Below, in pieces: positions 9,801 through 17,422 of a DNA stretch of 64,000 nt; the stretch's first letter is position 1, and each line of letters opens with the position of its first letter. The translations under genes were made by a program, and so were the position numbers. The notes under the pieces were generated by a model. The model saw nothing but the letters and a program-made list of their open reading frames with translations. It searched no databases and was not told the DNA's origin. Origin of the DNA: Verrucomicrobia subdivision 3 bacterium UBA693 (lineage in GTDB: Bacteria; Verrucomicrobiota; Verrucomicrobiia; Limisphaerales; UBA8199); NCBI GenBank assembly GCA_002298785.1, contig DBMR01000040.1, positions 1 through 64,000 on the forward strand, in the 5' to 3' direction.

Positions 9801-11136
9801 CTCGTTCACGCTGATGCAGCCGACGGAAGAAGAAGGACGGGACCAGCGCGATAAAAACGTGCACCCAGTTGAATTCCTCAACAATGGCGCTGAACATCAT
9901 CTGCAACTGGCGGGCAAACCGCAGCGGATCGCCGATAATATCCGTGGGATTTGCCTTCTCGTATTGGCCACGCGTGAAGGCGTGAATGAAGCCCTCGACC
10001 GTCCGTGGGTAGCCCCATTGCATCGGGGGGTTGGTCATGCCTGCGAGGGGTAGATAAAAATAAAACGCGGCCCCCGCCAGCCAGCACAAACCACAGACAG
10101 TGACCACCAGCCACTCGCGTCCGGCGCCCCAGGTTTTACGCGCCAGACACGCAAACGCGATCAGCGTCGCCAGGGACAGAATGGCCGCCGGCGCGCCGAG
10201 GGCCGTGGCAGCGGCTGCGAACAGCAGGGTGGCCGCCAGCGCTCCGTCCCGCATCAGTTCCAACGCACCGGCACGGGTCAGGTAAATAAACCACACATAA
10301 GCGGCGATGGAACCAATCCCCACCGCGTTGAAGATGGCAAAGATCGCAGGGTTCTGGTCCAGGGTCGTGAGCAGGTGCTGTTGCTTCAGCATCAAACCTG
10401 ACAGATAGATGATGCCGTTACCCAGGAAGAGATTACGGCCCATTCGATAATCAGCCGCCGCGATCGCTACCTCCAGACCCATCGCCGCCACAATCAGGGT
10501 CTGATGATTGGTGAAGCAAATGCCGAAGAAGAACATCGCGAGGTAGAGATAGCGGCGCTGCTGCGGAGTGTATATCCAACGCATCAGGCAGACCATCGTC
10601 ACCATGAACGAGGCAACGCTGAAGGGATAAACCTCCACAATCACCGACTGGCTCCACATGAATCCGTTGAAGCCAATCAACGTGCCCGCCAGAATGCCCG
10701 ATACCACACTGATGGCATTGCCCCACCGTCCAGACATCGATTTCAGTTCTTCGATGCCTTCGATCATCAGGCTGCCACCGCGTGAGACCAGCAATCCCAA
10801 CAACCCCGCCGCGAACGCACCGCTGGTCGCGCCACCCAGGGCCACGCGCCACGCGATATTTCCCACCGGCACCAGCACGGTCCACAACCAGGTGTAGAGC
10901 GTCCACACCGGGTATCCGGGCGGGTGTGGAATGCCCGCGTAGTACGATCCGACCGCCAATTCACCCGAGTCTTCTAGCGTAACCTCGGGAGCGAGCGTGT
11001 AATAATACCCAATCCAAACCGCCAGGAAGGTTAGCAGAAAAGTCAGCCAGTCTGCTTTGCGGAAAAGCGCCGCGGGCTTGGTAGGCTGCGGCGCCGGCGT
11101 GCCGGGGTTCGCCTCGGCAGGTCCTTCAGTGGTCAT
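6844..11136 (-). CDS. Giant DUF2723 membrane protein with C-terminal TPR region
   Basis: A 1430-residue polytopic membrane protein. Residues about 30-240 match the DUF2723 family (WIGYYYTLAPEVTLEDSGE, then PHPPGYP), distant relatives of C-type (GT-C/PMT) glycosyltransferases with an acidic pair in the first outer loop. About a dozen hydrophobic segments run to roughly residue 620. A large soluble region follows (650-1130), then TPR-like helical repeats (about 1140-1410, including NPDNFQAAFNLAGAYLQLQQ). It may transfer a sugar from a polyprenyl donor to a protein or glycan outside the membrane, but neither donor nor acceptor can be read from sequence. It lies 38 bp downstream of purE. Such long fusions recur in Verrucomicrobiota and Bacteroidota. 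Confidence 0.85.
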   Translation of the reverse strand: MTTEGPAEANPGTPAPQPTKPAALFRKADWLTFLLTFLAVWIGYYYTLAPEVTLEDSGELAVGSYYAGIPHPPGYPVWTLYTWLWTVLVPVGNIAWRVALGGATSGAFAAGLLGLLVSRGGSLMIEGIEELKSMSGRWGNAISVVSGILAGTLIGFNGFMWSQSVIVEVYPFSVASFMVTMVCLMRWIYTPQQRRYLYLAMFFFGICFTNHQTLIVAAMGLEVAIAAADYRMGRNLFLGNGIIYLSGLMLKQQHLLTTLDQNPAIFAIFNAVGIGSIAAYVWFIYLTRAGALELMRDGALAATLLFAAAATALGAPAAILSLATLIAFACLARKTWGAGREWLVVTVCGLCWLAGAAFYFYLPLAGMTNPPMQWGYPRTVEGFIHAFTRGQYEKANPTDIIGDPLRFARQLQMMFSAIVEEFNWVHVFIALVPSFFFRRLHQRERAWLIGVGAIYLCLGVLLLILLNPPPDRAAQELVRVFFGASHTMVALLVGYGATLVVAYMATHYLEFRSWGLIGGAVAVALAVFNVSEFLSNKFFGELAEVTPGEMLRFVGSVFTNSGQFGLPVFGGLLLIFLCAVFMGAMLLYKQRAPVVIVLGVLTLMPLYSVMTHWSDNEQRGHWFGYWFGHDMFSPPFKAQDGQPLFPEMARDAILFGGTDPGRFCPTYMIFAESFIPHKDQPRQDQHFDRRDVYLITQNALADGTYLCYIRAHYNRSQQYDPPFFQELFRTQAERAKGGGTNLLSRAVRPLDEYFTRLGERIEMRRRTFTSWFQEDHFTDLPALAARLKPGKDQDALSKFVYDLLRPETQALLKNGDTSRSLRSALTTDFNVLIERELEVIRQLRALSDERAAAEHAGAGTNQLQKLDDRLRALASTEPVYTPEKFKGVALPASLKEFLAENPQSHSRIRMNRLLLEAAYPGLIARSLGGVYPDREIYIPTPEDSGRCYQEYIADAQKRLETGQLKPGEEVSSAEGKLQVGGQVAVMSINGLLTKVIFDKNPTHEFYVEESFPLDWMYPHLTPHGVIMKINHQPLSEMPEAIIEKDHRFWKEYSQRLAGDFIDYDTSVKDIAAFVEKVYLRRDFTGFKGDPKFIRDDQAQKAFSKLRSAIGGVYAWRAGVSKPGSDEHRRMMKEADFAFRQAFAFCPFSPEAVFRYVTLLAASQRLDDAILIASTCRKLDPFSTQISELEKRLRTMKSQPGSDLNGSGIQQLEEELNRNPDNFQAAFNLAGAYLQLQQSGRTREILEGVFAHPKVSGNALRALLQAYSSLQDTNQIRAVVGKLEQFHQQAPGKDVHVSLGLAEGLNLLHERQRVAPYLDEVLTNSGVDPNSVVGAAQQAAACGDNVRLERALERLVQVAPDAPEAWYDLAALRASLNKMVEALPALNHAIDLSRKRLLKDPSARDLIKATKEDPRFAPLRTNQEFQRLLTP

Positions 11137-11174
11137 GGAAATGAGTCTTCGGCGAGGAGGTCGCGCCGCCGTTG

Positions 11175-11681
11175 TTACCGGGTCAGGTTGGCATTCTTTG
11201 CGCGCGAATCCGCTGCCAACCGGTCTTTAAATTCGAGCATCTTACGCTGCAAAGCCGAGTCTCCAACCGCCAGAATTTGCACCGCCAGCAGACCGGCGTT
11301 GCGCGCGCCATCGATCGCCACCGTAGCCACCGGGATCCCGCTCGGCATTTGAACGATCGACAGCAGTGAGTCCAGTCCTTTCAGGCTCTTGGTGTTGATG
11401 GGCACCCCGATGACTGGCAACGGAGTATAAGCGGCTGTCACCCCGGGCAAATGCGCCGCGCCACCCGCCCCAGCAATGAATACTTTAATCCCCCGTTCGT
11501 GTGCTTTCGTCGCAAACTCCGAAAGATCCTGCGGTGTCCGATGCGCCGAGATAACACGCACATCACAGCCCAATCCAAAATCGGCGCAAACATCTGCCGC
11601 CGCTTTCATGGTCGGCCAGTCAGAATCGCTCCCCATAATGATGGCTACCACCGGCGTTGTAGATTTTCTAGAGTTCTTCAT
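11175..11681 (-). CDS. purE: N5-carboxyaminoimidazole ribonucleotide mutase PurE
   Basis: PurE (168 residues) converts N5-CAIR to CAIR in de novo purine synthesis. The active-site loop GSDSDWPTM (18-26), the SAHRTP motif (45-50) and GAGGAAHLPG (72-81) identify a class I enzyme, the kind that works with PurK. No purK or other purine gene is adjacent. It is first in a minus-strand run with the DUF2723 gene. The start ATG at 11681 is followed by a short basic/polar stretch before the conserved core. Confidence 0.95.
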   Translation of the reverse strand: MKNSRKSTTPVVAIIMGSDSDWPTMKAAADVCADFGLGCDVRVISAHRTPQDLSEFATKAHERGIKVFIAGAGGAAHLPGVTAAYTPLPVIGVPINTKSLKGLDSLLSIVQMPSGIPVATVAIDGARNAGLLAVQILAVGDSALQRKMLEFKDRLAADSRAKNANLTR

Positions 11682-11832
11682 GCGTTAGAAACTGGAGAGT
11701 AGCATAAGCACGCCCCTGGCAAAAGCCATGCTTTTATGACGAGCACGCTTAATTTCCGTTCGCAGGCGAGGATTGGCATAATATCTAACAATTTAATCTG
11801 TAACAACTTAACACCCGATTACAAAATAGGGA

Positions 11833-11866
11833 TTGACGTGTAATAGCAATGTGATATCACTAAGAT
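11833..11866 (+). promoter_or_regulatory. Candidate promoter with palindromic operator upstream of SPFH gene
   Basis: A consensus-like -35 box TTGACG (11833-11838) is followed by the perfect 10-bp palindrome GTGATATCAC (11851-11860), which covers the place where a -10 box would sit, and by TAAGAT (11861-11866). The palindrome lies 31 bp before the ATG of an operon that encodes a ribbon-helix-helix protein, so autoregulation by that protein is a natural reading. The sequences are seen directly; the regulatory role is inference. Confidence 0.45.
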
Positions 11867-11891
11867 ACCATTGGTGCAGAAAGGTATTGCT

Positions 11892-12908
11892 ATGAAAACT
11901 GAAATCACGAACTCAAATCGCGAGCGCATCACCTCCGTTCAAAGCGGGTGGGTCATGCTGCCGATCAACATCGTCGTCATCATTGGGTCCATCGCGCTGT
12001 TGCTCTACGCGCTGATCCACGGAATTCAAAATGAGCAGCACCCACACTGGGCCTTGCTGGTGATCGCGGTCTTGTCGGAAATCACCGGACTGATCATGCT
12101 GCGAGGATTCTTCACCTTGCAGCCGAACGAGGCCCGGGTGCTGATCCTGTTTGGCGGATACAAAGGCACGGTTCGCACCGACGGCTTCCACTGGGGCAAT
12201 CCCTTTTATCAAGGAGGGCCGGCGAACGCTCTGAGCTGGCAGGCACGAATGCAAATGCAGGCGCAAGCCGCCGCCAGCCACACTGCCCCGCCGCTGCCCG
12301 AAACCAACCGCATGCCGCGCTACAAAATCTCATTGCGCACCCGCAACTTCAATGGTGACCGTTTGAAAGTAAACGACAAACGCGGCAACCCGATTGAGAT
12401 CGCGGCGGTGGTCGTTTGGAAAGTGCAAGATACCGCGCAAGCGGTGTTTGATGTCGAGGACTTTGAGAACTATGTGCGGGTGCAGAGCGAATCAGCGTTG
12501 CGTCACCTGGCTAATGCCTATGCCTACGACAACGGAGAAGACAATGAGATCACGCTGCGCAGCGGAGTCGAGGAAGTTTCGCACGCCTTGCGCGGTGAAT
12601 TACAGGAACGATTGGCGAAAGCGGGAGTGCTGGTGGAGGAAGCACGCCTGACCCACCTGGCTTATGCCCCGGAAATCGCGCAAGCGATGCTGCGACGTCA
12701 ACAAGCCGAGGCGATCATTGCGGCGCGGCAGAAAATTGTGCACGGCGCGGTGAGCATGGTCGATATGGCGCTGAAAGAACTGGCCGACAAACATGTGGTG
12801 CAACTCGACGACGAGCGACGCGCGGCGATGGTTAGCAACCTGATGGTGGTGCTCTGCGCGGAAGCCGAGGTGCATCCGGTCATCAATACCGGCACCCTCT
12901 ACACCTGA
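11892..12908 (+). CDS. SPFH/Band 7 domain membrane protein
   Basis: A 338-residue membrane-anchored SPFH (stomatin/prohibitin/flotillin) protein. Two hydrophobic segments lie near the N-terminus (about 20-45 and 50-75). The motif LQPNEARVLILFGGYKGTVR (about 77-96) opens the Band 7 domain, and a charged helical tail rich in Ala/Gln (RRQQAEAIIAARQKIV) is typical of oligomerising SPFH proteins. The ATG at 11892 is preferred over an upstream TTG at 11871 because AGAAAGG lies 8 bases before it. The gene is followed after 4 bp by an Arc-type DNA-binding protein, a pairing seen in many bacteria. Likely role: membrane microdomain scaffolding or stress response; unproven. Confidence 0.88.
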   Translation: MKTEITNSNRERITSVQSGWVMLPINIVVIIGSIALLLYALIHGIQNEQHPHWALLVIAVLSEITGLIMLRGFFTLQPNEARVLILFGGYKGTVRTDGFHWGNPFYQGGPANALSWQARMQMQAQAAASHTAPPLPETNRMPRYKISLRTRNFNGDRLKVNDKRGNPIEIAAVVVWKVQDTAQAVFDVEDFENYVRVQSESALRHLANAYAYDNGEDNEITLRSGVEEVSHALRGELQERLAKAGVLVEEARLTHLAYAPEIAQAMLRRQQAEAIIAARQKIVHGAVSMVDMALKELADKHVVQLDDERRAAMVSNLMVVLCAEAEVHPVINTGTLYT

Positions 12909-12912
12909 GTCC

Positions 12913-13101
12913 ATGGCTGAACGAAAGTCATTTTTGCTGCGCATCGACCCAGGCCTCTGGAATGAGCTGGAGGCCTGGGCCCAGGATGAATTGCGAAGCG
13001 TGAATGGCCAAATTGAGTACCTGCTGAAACAGGCTGTCGCCAGGCGCAAACACCCTCGCTCGGAGGCGGAGAAGGACGCACCGGAACCCCCGGCTAATTA
13101 G
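12913..13101 (+). CDS. Arc-family ribbon-helix-helix DNA-binding protein
   Basis: A 62-residue protein with the short strand KSFLLRIDPG (4-13) followed by two helices (LWNELEAWAQDEL and VNGQIEYLLKQAV), the ribbon-helix-helix pattern of Arc/MetJ repressors. The tail (46-62) is charged and probably disordered. It sits 4 bp behind the SPFH gene and is surely co-transcribed. The palindrome at 11851-11860 is a candidate operator. No toxin gene is adjacent, so a toxin-antitoxin role is not supported; a dedicated regulator of the SPFH operon is more likely. Confidence 0.8.
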   Translation: MAERKSFLLRIDPGLWNELEAWAQDELRSVNGQIEYLLKQAVARRKHPRSEAEKDAPEPPAN

Positions 13102-13190
13102 TCCGGCGCCAGTGGACCACCCGGGGCACCGTCGAAAGGCAGGTTCGATCCAACCCGCAAAATCCCTCCGAAGCCGTGAAGCCCGCTTGC

Positions 13191-14120
13191 TCAATGCGGA
13201 ACCTTTGCCAGGATCAGGCCAACCACGCCGGATACGGCAATCAGCCCGCCAATAATCGATAGTGGCCGGGGACGCTCGCCTTCGAACACAACGGCGAACG
13301 GGATCACAACGATGGGAGTAATGGCCACAATGGCCAGCACAATACCGGTGGGTGTGGTTGCCAAGGCCCACTGCATGCAACTGACTCCGAGCGTCTGTCC
13401 GGCGAGACTGTTGGCGACAATCCAAGGACCAGCTTTCCGCCACTGGCCCACTGAGGAATCAACGAGATCCAACTCACGCTCACCCACTGCTTGAAAAACC
13501 TCCCGGCGACGCGCGAGCAGCAGCGCCAAGCCGGCAAAGAGCACGCCGCCCAGGACTCGCTGGAACGCCGCGGTGCCACCGTCCACAGCCAAACCCGATG
13601 CCCCGGCAACGGTGTAGGCTTTACGGCTTAACACCGCCCCGAAGGCGGTTCCGGCTCCGGCGATCAGGGCAAAAAATCCGCCGATGGTCAGGGCCCGACG
13701 GTTGTGCGGCGTTTCACGATTTGGTGCGAGCGCCAGCCCCACCCCTGCCAGGGCGATCAAGCCAAACAGGATCTGGCCCCTGGAGAGAGTTGTGCCCAAC
13801 CACGCCCATTCAATGAGCGCCCCCAAAGGGGCGCCGAGACATTGCGTCAACAGGCTGCAAAGTCGCGGCCCCAATCGTGGCAGGGCTTGAAAAAACGCCA
13901 CATCCCCCACCCCGATCCCAATCAACCCACTCAGCAGGAAAGCGGGAAATGCTCGGCCCGATATGCCACCACCGAAGGTGAACGCGTAGGCCCCCAGCAT
14001 TACCAGCGCGGTGACCACCCGCCAGAAATTGGCCTCGACACCCCCAAGCAACTTGGCGGACCGATGGCCACAGATGACTGAGGTGGCGAACAGGACTGTA
14101 GTTAATAGTGCCGGCAGCAC
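13191..14120 (-). CDS. EamA/DMT-family transporter
   Basis: A 309-residue inner-membrane protein with about ten hydrophobic helices arranged as two EamA repeats, typical of drug/metabolite transporters (RhaT/YdcZ-like). The first repeat ends in a segment ALPRLGPRLCSLLTQ, the second in QWALATTPTGIVLAIVAITPI, the usual place of the conserved substrate-path helix. The substrate cannot be deduced. The gene is divergent from the DNA glycosylase gene (98-bp gap) and converges with the SPFH/Arc operon, leaving a featureless gap at 13102-13190. Confidence 0.85.
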   Translation of the reverse strand: MLPALLTTVLFATSVICGHRSAKLLGGVEANFWRVVTALVMLGAYAFTFGGGISGRAFPAFLLSGLIGIGVGDVAFFQALPRLGPRLCSLLTQCLGAPLGALIEWAWLGTTLSRGQILFGLIALAGVGLALAPNRETPHNRRALTIGGFFALIAGAGTAFGAVLSRKAYTVAGASGLAVDGGTAAFQRVLGGVLFAGLALLLARRREVFQAVGERELDLVDSSVGQWRKAGPWIVANSLAGQTLGVSCMQWALATTPTGIVLAIVAITPIVVIPFAVVFEGERPRPLSIIGGLIAVSGVVGLILAKVPH

Positions 14121-14218
14121 AAGACCGCGAACAATAGGATATAATTCCTGGACGCAAAAGTGTTATTCCAACCCAAGTAAAACTGTTACCAGCCTAAACT
14201 ATTACTATACTGCACCCC

Positions 14219-14821
14219 ATGAGCTGCCCGAGCGCCCTCGAACCGTTGCCGAGAGAATTCTACGCCCCTTCCGCGCGAACGGTCGCTCCCCGGCTCCTGG
14301 GGCATTACCTGCTGCGCCGCGACGGCGACGATTTGTTCGGCGGCGTCATTGTCGAAACTGAAGCGTATTTGAGAAAGGACCCGGCTTGTCACGGAGCCCG
14401 GGGTCAGACTCCTCGTAATGGGGTGATGTTTGGCCCACCTGGAATGGCATATGTCTACTTCATTTACGGCTGCCATTTTTGTGTCAACGCCGTCTGCTGC
14501 GCGGAGGGGGTGGCTGAAGCGGTGTTAATCCGCGCCATTGTGCCGACGCGCGGCGTCGAGCGGATGCTGCGCCATCGAGCGGTTCCGCTCCGTTCATTGG
14601 GAAACGGCCCCGGAAAGCTCTGCCAGGCGCTGTCGATCAACCGGCAACTGGATGGAACCGATTTGTGCACTCTGGATTCCCCGTTGGTTATCGCCCGTAA
14701 CCCGGACTGGCGACAATGTCGACGCCAGCATGGCCCCTTGCGTAAATCCGTGCGGATTGGAATCACCCGCGCCGCCGACCTGCCGTTGCGTTTCTTCCTG
14801 GCAGGCAGCGCTGCTGAGTAA
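14219..14821 (+). CDS. DNA-3-methyladenine glycosylase (AAG/Mpg family)
   Basis: A 200-residue monofunctional glycosylase that excises alkylated purines (3-methyladenine, hypoxanthine) in base-excision repair. Family landmarks are FYAPSARTVAPRLLGHYL at the N-terminus, the catalytic Glu segment VETEAY (44-49), the DPACHGARGQTPRN segment and the FGPPGMAYVYFIYG strand (70-83). GNGPGKLCQAL near 135-145 is the conserved substrate loop. Length is normal. It starts with ATG at 14219 and is followed by 109 bp with no gene before hisH. Confidence 0.94.
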   Translation: MSCPSALEPLPREFYAPSARTVAPRLLGHYLLRRDGDDLFGGVIVETEAYLRKDPACHGARGQTPRNGVMFGPPGMAYVYFIYGCHFCVNAVCCAEGVAEAVLIRAIVPTRGVERMLRHRAVPLRSLGNGPGKLCQALSINRQLDGTDLCTLDSPLVIARNPDWRQCRRQHGPLRKSVRIGITRAADLPLRFFLAGSAAE

Positions 14822-14930
14822 TACTGAAAATCACAGCAGCAACGGGCAGAAGGAAGCCGCCCCCGCTGCCGACTCGCCCAGGCGGCAGCCCTGAGTTGCC
14901 TAGCAGCCTTCCAGCCTCTACCGTATCGGG

Positions 14931-15563
14931 GTGATTGCTTTAATGGATTATGGTTCGGGAAACTTGCGGAGCGTTCAAAAGGCGCTCCTGCAAGCCGGTG
15001 CGGAGGTGCGCATTGCGCGCCACCCCGCTGAGATGCGCGATGCGCGCGCGGTGGTGCTGCCTGGCGTCGGCGCATTTGATGACTGCATCCACGCGATGGA
15101 AAAGCAGGAATTGCTGACTGGCGTGCGCAGTTTCATCGACAGCGGCCGACCATTCCTGGGGATTTGTGTCGGATACCAAGCTCTGTTTGAACGCAGCGAA
15201 GAATTCAACAGCAACGCTACAGGCCTATCCGTATTCCGCGGCAAGGTGGTCCGATTCAATGCTGCGGCCAAGGTGAAGGTGCCACAGATTGGCTGGAATC
15301 AACTCGACATCAATCGGCCTGATTGTCCGCTATACGAGGGTATCCCCAATGGCAGCTACGTCTATTTTGTCCATAGTTATTTTCCGCGTCCGGAAGATTC
15401 GTCGGTGATCGCCACCACCACCGAGTATGCGGAGAAATTCGCCTCCTCCGTCTGGCGCGACAACATTTTCGGCACCCAGTTCCACCCGGAGAAAAGTCAG
15501 AAGGTCGGGTTGAAGTTGTTGGCGAATTTTGTCGCCTTGGCGAATCGCCGCTCCCGAAGCTGA
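14931..15563 (+). CDS. hisH: Imidazole glycerol phosphate synthase glutaminase subunit HisH
   Basis: HisH (210 residues) hydrolyses glutamine and passes ammonia to HisF in histidine synthesis. The class I glutamine amidotransferase triad is visible: Cys79 in GICVGYQ (usually GICLGMQ) and His/Glu in TQFHPEKSQ near 183-191. The start is a GTG at 14931, because MIALMDYGSGNLRSV fits the family N-terminus MIAIIDYGxGNLRSV. No hisF or other his gene is adjacent, so the pathway is scattered in this genome. Confidence 0.95.
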   Translation: MIALMDYGSGNLRSVQKALLQAGAEVRIARHPAEMRDARAVVLPGVGAFDDCIHAMEKQELLTGVRSFIDSGRPFLGICVGYQALFERSEEFNSNATGLSVFRGKVVRFNAAAKVKVPQIGWNQLDINRPDCPLYEGIPNGSYVYFVHSYFPRPEDSSVIATTTEYAEKFASSVWRDNIFGTQFHPEKSQKVGLKLLANFVALANRRSRS

Positions 15564-15628
15564 CGGCACGGCCAAATTTGCACTGTCACAAAACCCGGCC
15601 CGGCCTGGGAAAGTCGAGAATCAGCTCA

Positions 15629-15722
15629 GAAGACCGAAGTCAAAAGTGGTGGTTGCGCCCGTGGCAAAATGGGCTTGCCTTGTCGTCTGACGGTCTTCAT
15701 ATTGCCTTCAACAAAAGGCAAT
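15629..15722 (+). promoter_or_regulatory. Structured leader of the ferredoxin gene with a Shine-Dalgarno hairpin
   Basis: The inverted repeat ATTGCCTT (15701-15708) / AAGGCAAT (15715-15722) forms a perfect 8-bp stem with a 6-base loop just before the ferredoxin ATG at 15728. Its 3' arm contains AAAGG, the likely ribosome-binding site. Further upstream GAAGACCG (15629-15636) and CGGTCTTC (15691-15698) form a longer-range inverted repeat. Pairing could occlude the ribosome site; that function is inference. Confidence 0.4.
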
Positions 15723-15727
15723 AATTT

Positions 15728-15961
15728 ATGGCTGATGTAGCAAACAAATATCCCGAAAACGTTCCCGGCAAGTATTACGTGGACAACCAATGCATTGACT
15801 GCGATCTTTGCCGCGAAACCGCTCCTGACAATTTCAAACGCAACGAAGACGGCGGCTATACTTTCGTCTTCAAACAACCCGAGTCCCCCGAGGAAGAAGC
15901 TCGCTGCAAAGAAGCCAAAGAAGGCTGCCCGGTGGAAGCCATTGGCGACAACGGCGCTTAG
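15728..15961 (+). CDS. Small single-cluster 4Fe-4S ferredoxin
   Basis: A 77-residue acidic electron carrier. The cluster ligands are visible as CIDCDLC (18-24, CxxCxxC) plus a distal Cys-Pro in EGCPVEAIG (about 67-75). This is the pattern of one [4Fe-4S] cluster, as in Thermotoga/Desulfovibrio-type single-cluster ferredoxins. The YYVDNQCIDCDLCRETAP form is common in Bacteroidota and Verrucomicrobiota. The gene stands alone between hisH and convergent cinA, with a hairpin over its ribosome site and a strong terminator after it, so it is probably monocistronic. Its redox partner is unknown. Confidence 0.93.
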   Translation: MADVANKYPENVPGKYYVDNQCIDCDLCRETAPDNFKRNEDGGYTFVFKQPESPEEEARCKEAKEGCPVEAIGDNGA

Positions 15962-15989
15962 TCCGCGCCCCTGCCCTCGCATTTTTCCA

Positions 15990-16023
15990 AAAGAGCCTGA
16001 CGCCAAGTTGCGTCGGGCTCTTT
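15990..16023 (+). terminator. Rho-independent-type terminator after ferredoxin
   Basis: AAAGAGCC (15990-15997) pairs with GGCTCTTT (16016-16023), with additional pairing of TGACGC/GCGTCG inside. The A-rich 5' arm and T-rich 3' arm make it usable in both directions, which suits the convergent ferredoxin and cinA genes. Confidence 0.75.
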
Positions 16024-16048
16024 GCTTTCCGAGTGTCCCGGCCGTGGG

Positions 16049-17329
16049 CTAATCCACGGCACCTGCCCTGCCAACAATTGCCTTGCGCAGCATCTCCATG
16101 GCTTGCTGCGCGCAGACTTCCTTGAACGTTTCCCGATCGAAAGGGTTAAGGTAATGCTCCACCACGGTTTCGAAAGGTCCGGCCAGCCCAATAAACACGG
16201 TGCCGACAGGTTTGTCTGGAACTCCACCGCTTGGCCCGGCGATCCCAGTGAGGGAAAGCGCGTAAGTAGCCCGGAGTTTTTGACGTGCTCCTTCAGCCAT
16301 CTCCCGGGCCACAAGATCACTCACGGCGCCCCGTTCCGCTAACGAGGTGGCTTTCACCCCAAGCAACCGTTGCTTGGCTTTGTTGCTGTAAGTTACCAGA
16401 CCAGCGAGGAAGACATGAGATGCACCGGGCACGTTGGTGATCCGGTGCGCCAGGCAACCCCCGGTGCAGGATTCCGCCACCGCCACGGTTTCCCGCCGCG
16501 CGGATAGCAACCGCACGAGGGTCTCCTCGATCTCTTCCTCACCTTCACCATAAAGGTATGCTCCGAGGCGTCCGCGCACAATCCGCTCCGCCTCGCCCAC
16601 AATCGCATCGGCTTCCAACCCGCGCGCGGCTAACCGCACATCGACCTGGCCGATCCGAGCGCAATAGCCCAATTCCAAACCGGCCTTCACGCATTCGCTC
16701 AACTCCGGTGCCACCGCTTGTTCCAACAGCGACTCGCCGATCCCCGTCGCGCGAAGCGTGCGGCACACAAAAGGCTCGGCTTGCGCCAGCACCCGGTCGA
16801 GCAGCGGCAGCACTGACTCCTTGAGCATGGGCCGCAGCTCACGCGGCGGCCCCGGCAACATCACCAGCCAACTGGTTTTACCCTGGGCTCGAAAAGTATT
16901 GGGTGCGACCTCGATCGCTAACCCAGGCGCGGTGCCATTACGATTCATAAGCACCATGGCGCCTTCCGGCACCTGGGCCTGGACAAGGGTGCTTGAAGGG
17001 GCCGTGCGGTTCCGCGCTGTGAAGTATTGTTGAATCCTGGCGAGCACCGCTGAATCCTCCACTAACTTCTTTCCGAGCATGCCAGCGATCAAGTCCCTCG
17101 TCAGATCGTCCGATGTCGGCCCCAGGCCTCCAGTCGTAATCACCAGGTCAGCTCGGCTCAAGGCTTCGCGCACCGCCTGTTGAATCGCCTCAGCAGTGTC
17201 CGGAATCGCCACCTGACGACTAACCACGTAACCCAAGTCGGCCAGTTGCCGACAAATCCATTGCTGATGAGTATTGAGCGTACGACCCAGCATCAGCTCC
17301 GAGCCCGTATTAACCAATTCCACGATCAT
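16049..17329 (-). CDS. cinA: CinA: competence/damage-inducible and nicotinamide-nucleotide amidase protein
   Basis: This is a two-domain CinA (426 residues). The N-terminal MoaB/MogA-like domain (1-170) begins MIVELVNTGSELMLG and contains TTGGLGPTSDDLTRD; the C-terminal PncC-like domain (about 265-426) has VAVAESCTGGCLAHRIT and LSLTGIAGPSGG. CinA proteins hydrolyse ADP-ribose-type pyrophosphates and deamidate NMN in pyridine nucleotide recycling. The open frame extends 14 codons upstream, but the ATG at 17329 fits the family N-terminus. It lies 93 bp downstream of plsC on the same strand. Confidence 0.95.
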   Translation of the reverse strand: MIVELVNTGSELMLGRTLNTHQQWICRQLADLGYVVSRQVAIPDTAEAIQQAVREALSRADLVITTGGLGPTSDDLTRDLIAGMLGKKLVEDSAVLARIQQYFTARNRTAPSSTLVQAQVPEGAMVLMNRNGTAPGLAIEVAPNTFRAQGKTSWLVMLPGPPRELRPMLKESVLPLLDRVLAQAEPFVCRTLRATGIGESLLEQAVAPELSECVKAGLELGYCARIGQVDVRLAARGLEADAIVGEAERIVRGRLGAYLYGEGEEEIEETLVRLLSARRETVAVAESCTGGCLAHRITNVPGASHVFLAGLVTYSNKAKQRLLGVKATSLAERGAVSDLVAREMAEGARQKLRATYALSLTGIAGPSGGVPDKPVGTVFIGLAGPFETVVEHYLNPFDRETFKEVCAQQAMEMLRKAIVGRAGAVD

Positions 17330-17422
17330 GCCGGGGATTCTAGCATCACCCTCACGGTCGCCCAATATCAAAGCGATTCCCCGATGTTCGCAGCCACACT
17401 TCGGTTTTCCTCGGCCGCGTGA

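Noticed and set aside
9001..10053. Plus-strand open frame of 350 codons inside the DUF2723 gene
   Set aside because: His/Gln/Arg-rich shadow of hydrophobic codons on the other strand, without any family signal.
12913..13101. Arc-type protein as an antitoxin
   Set aside because: The neighbour is an SPFH protein, not a toxin; regulator of the SPFH operon is the simpler reading.
15591..15606. GC-rich hairpin CCCGGCC/GGCCTGGG after hisH as a terminator
   Set aside because: The stem has too small a loop and no T tail.
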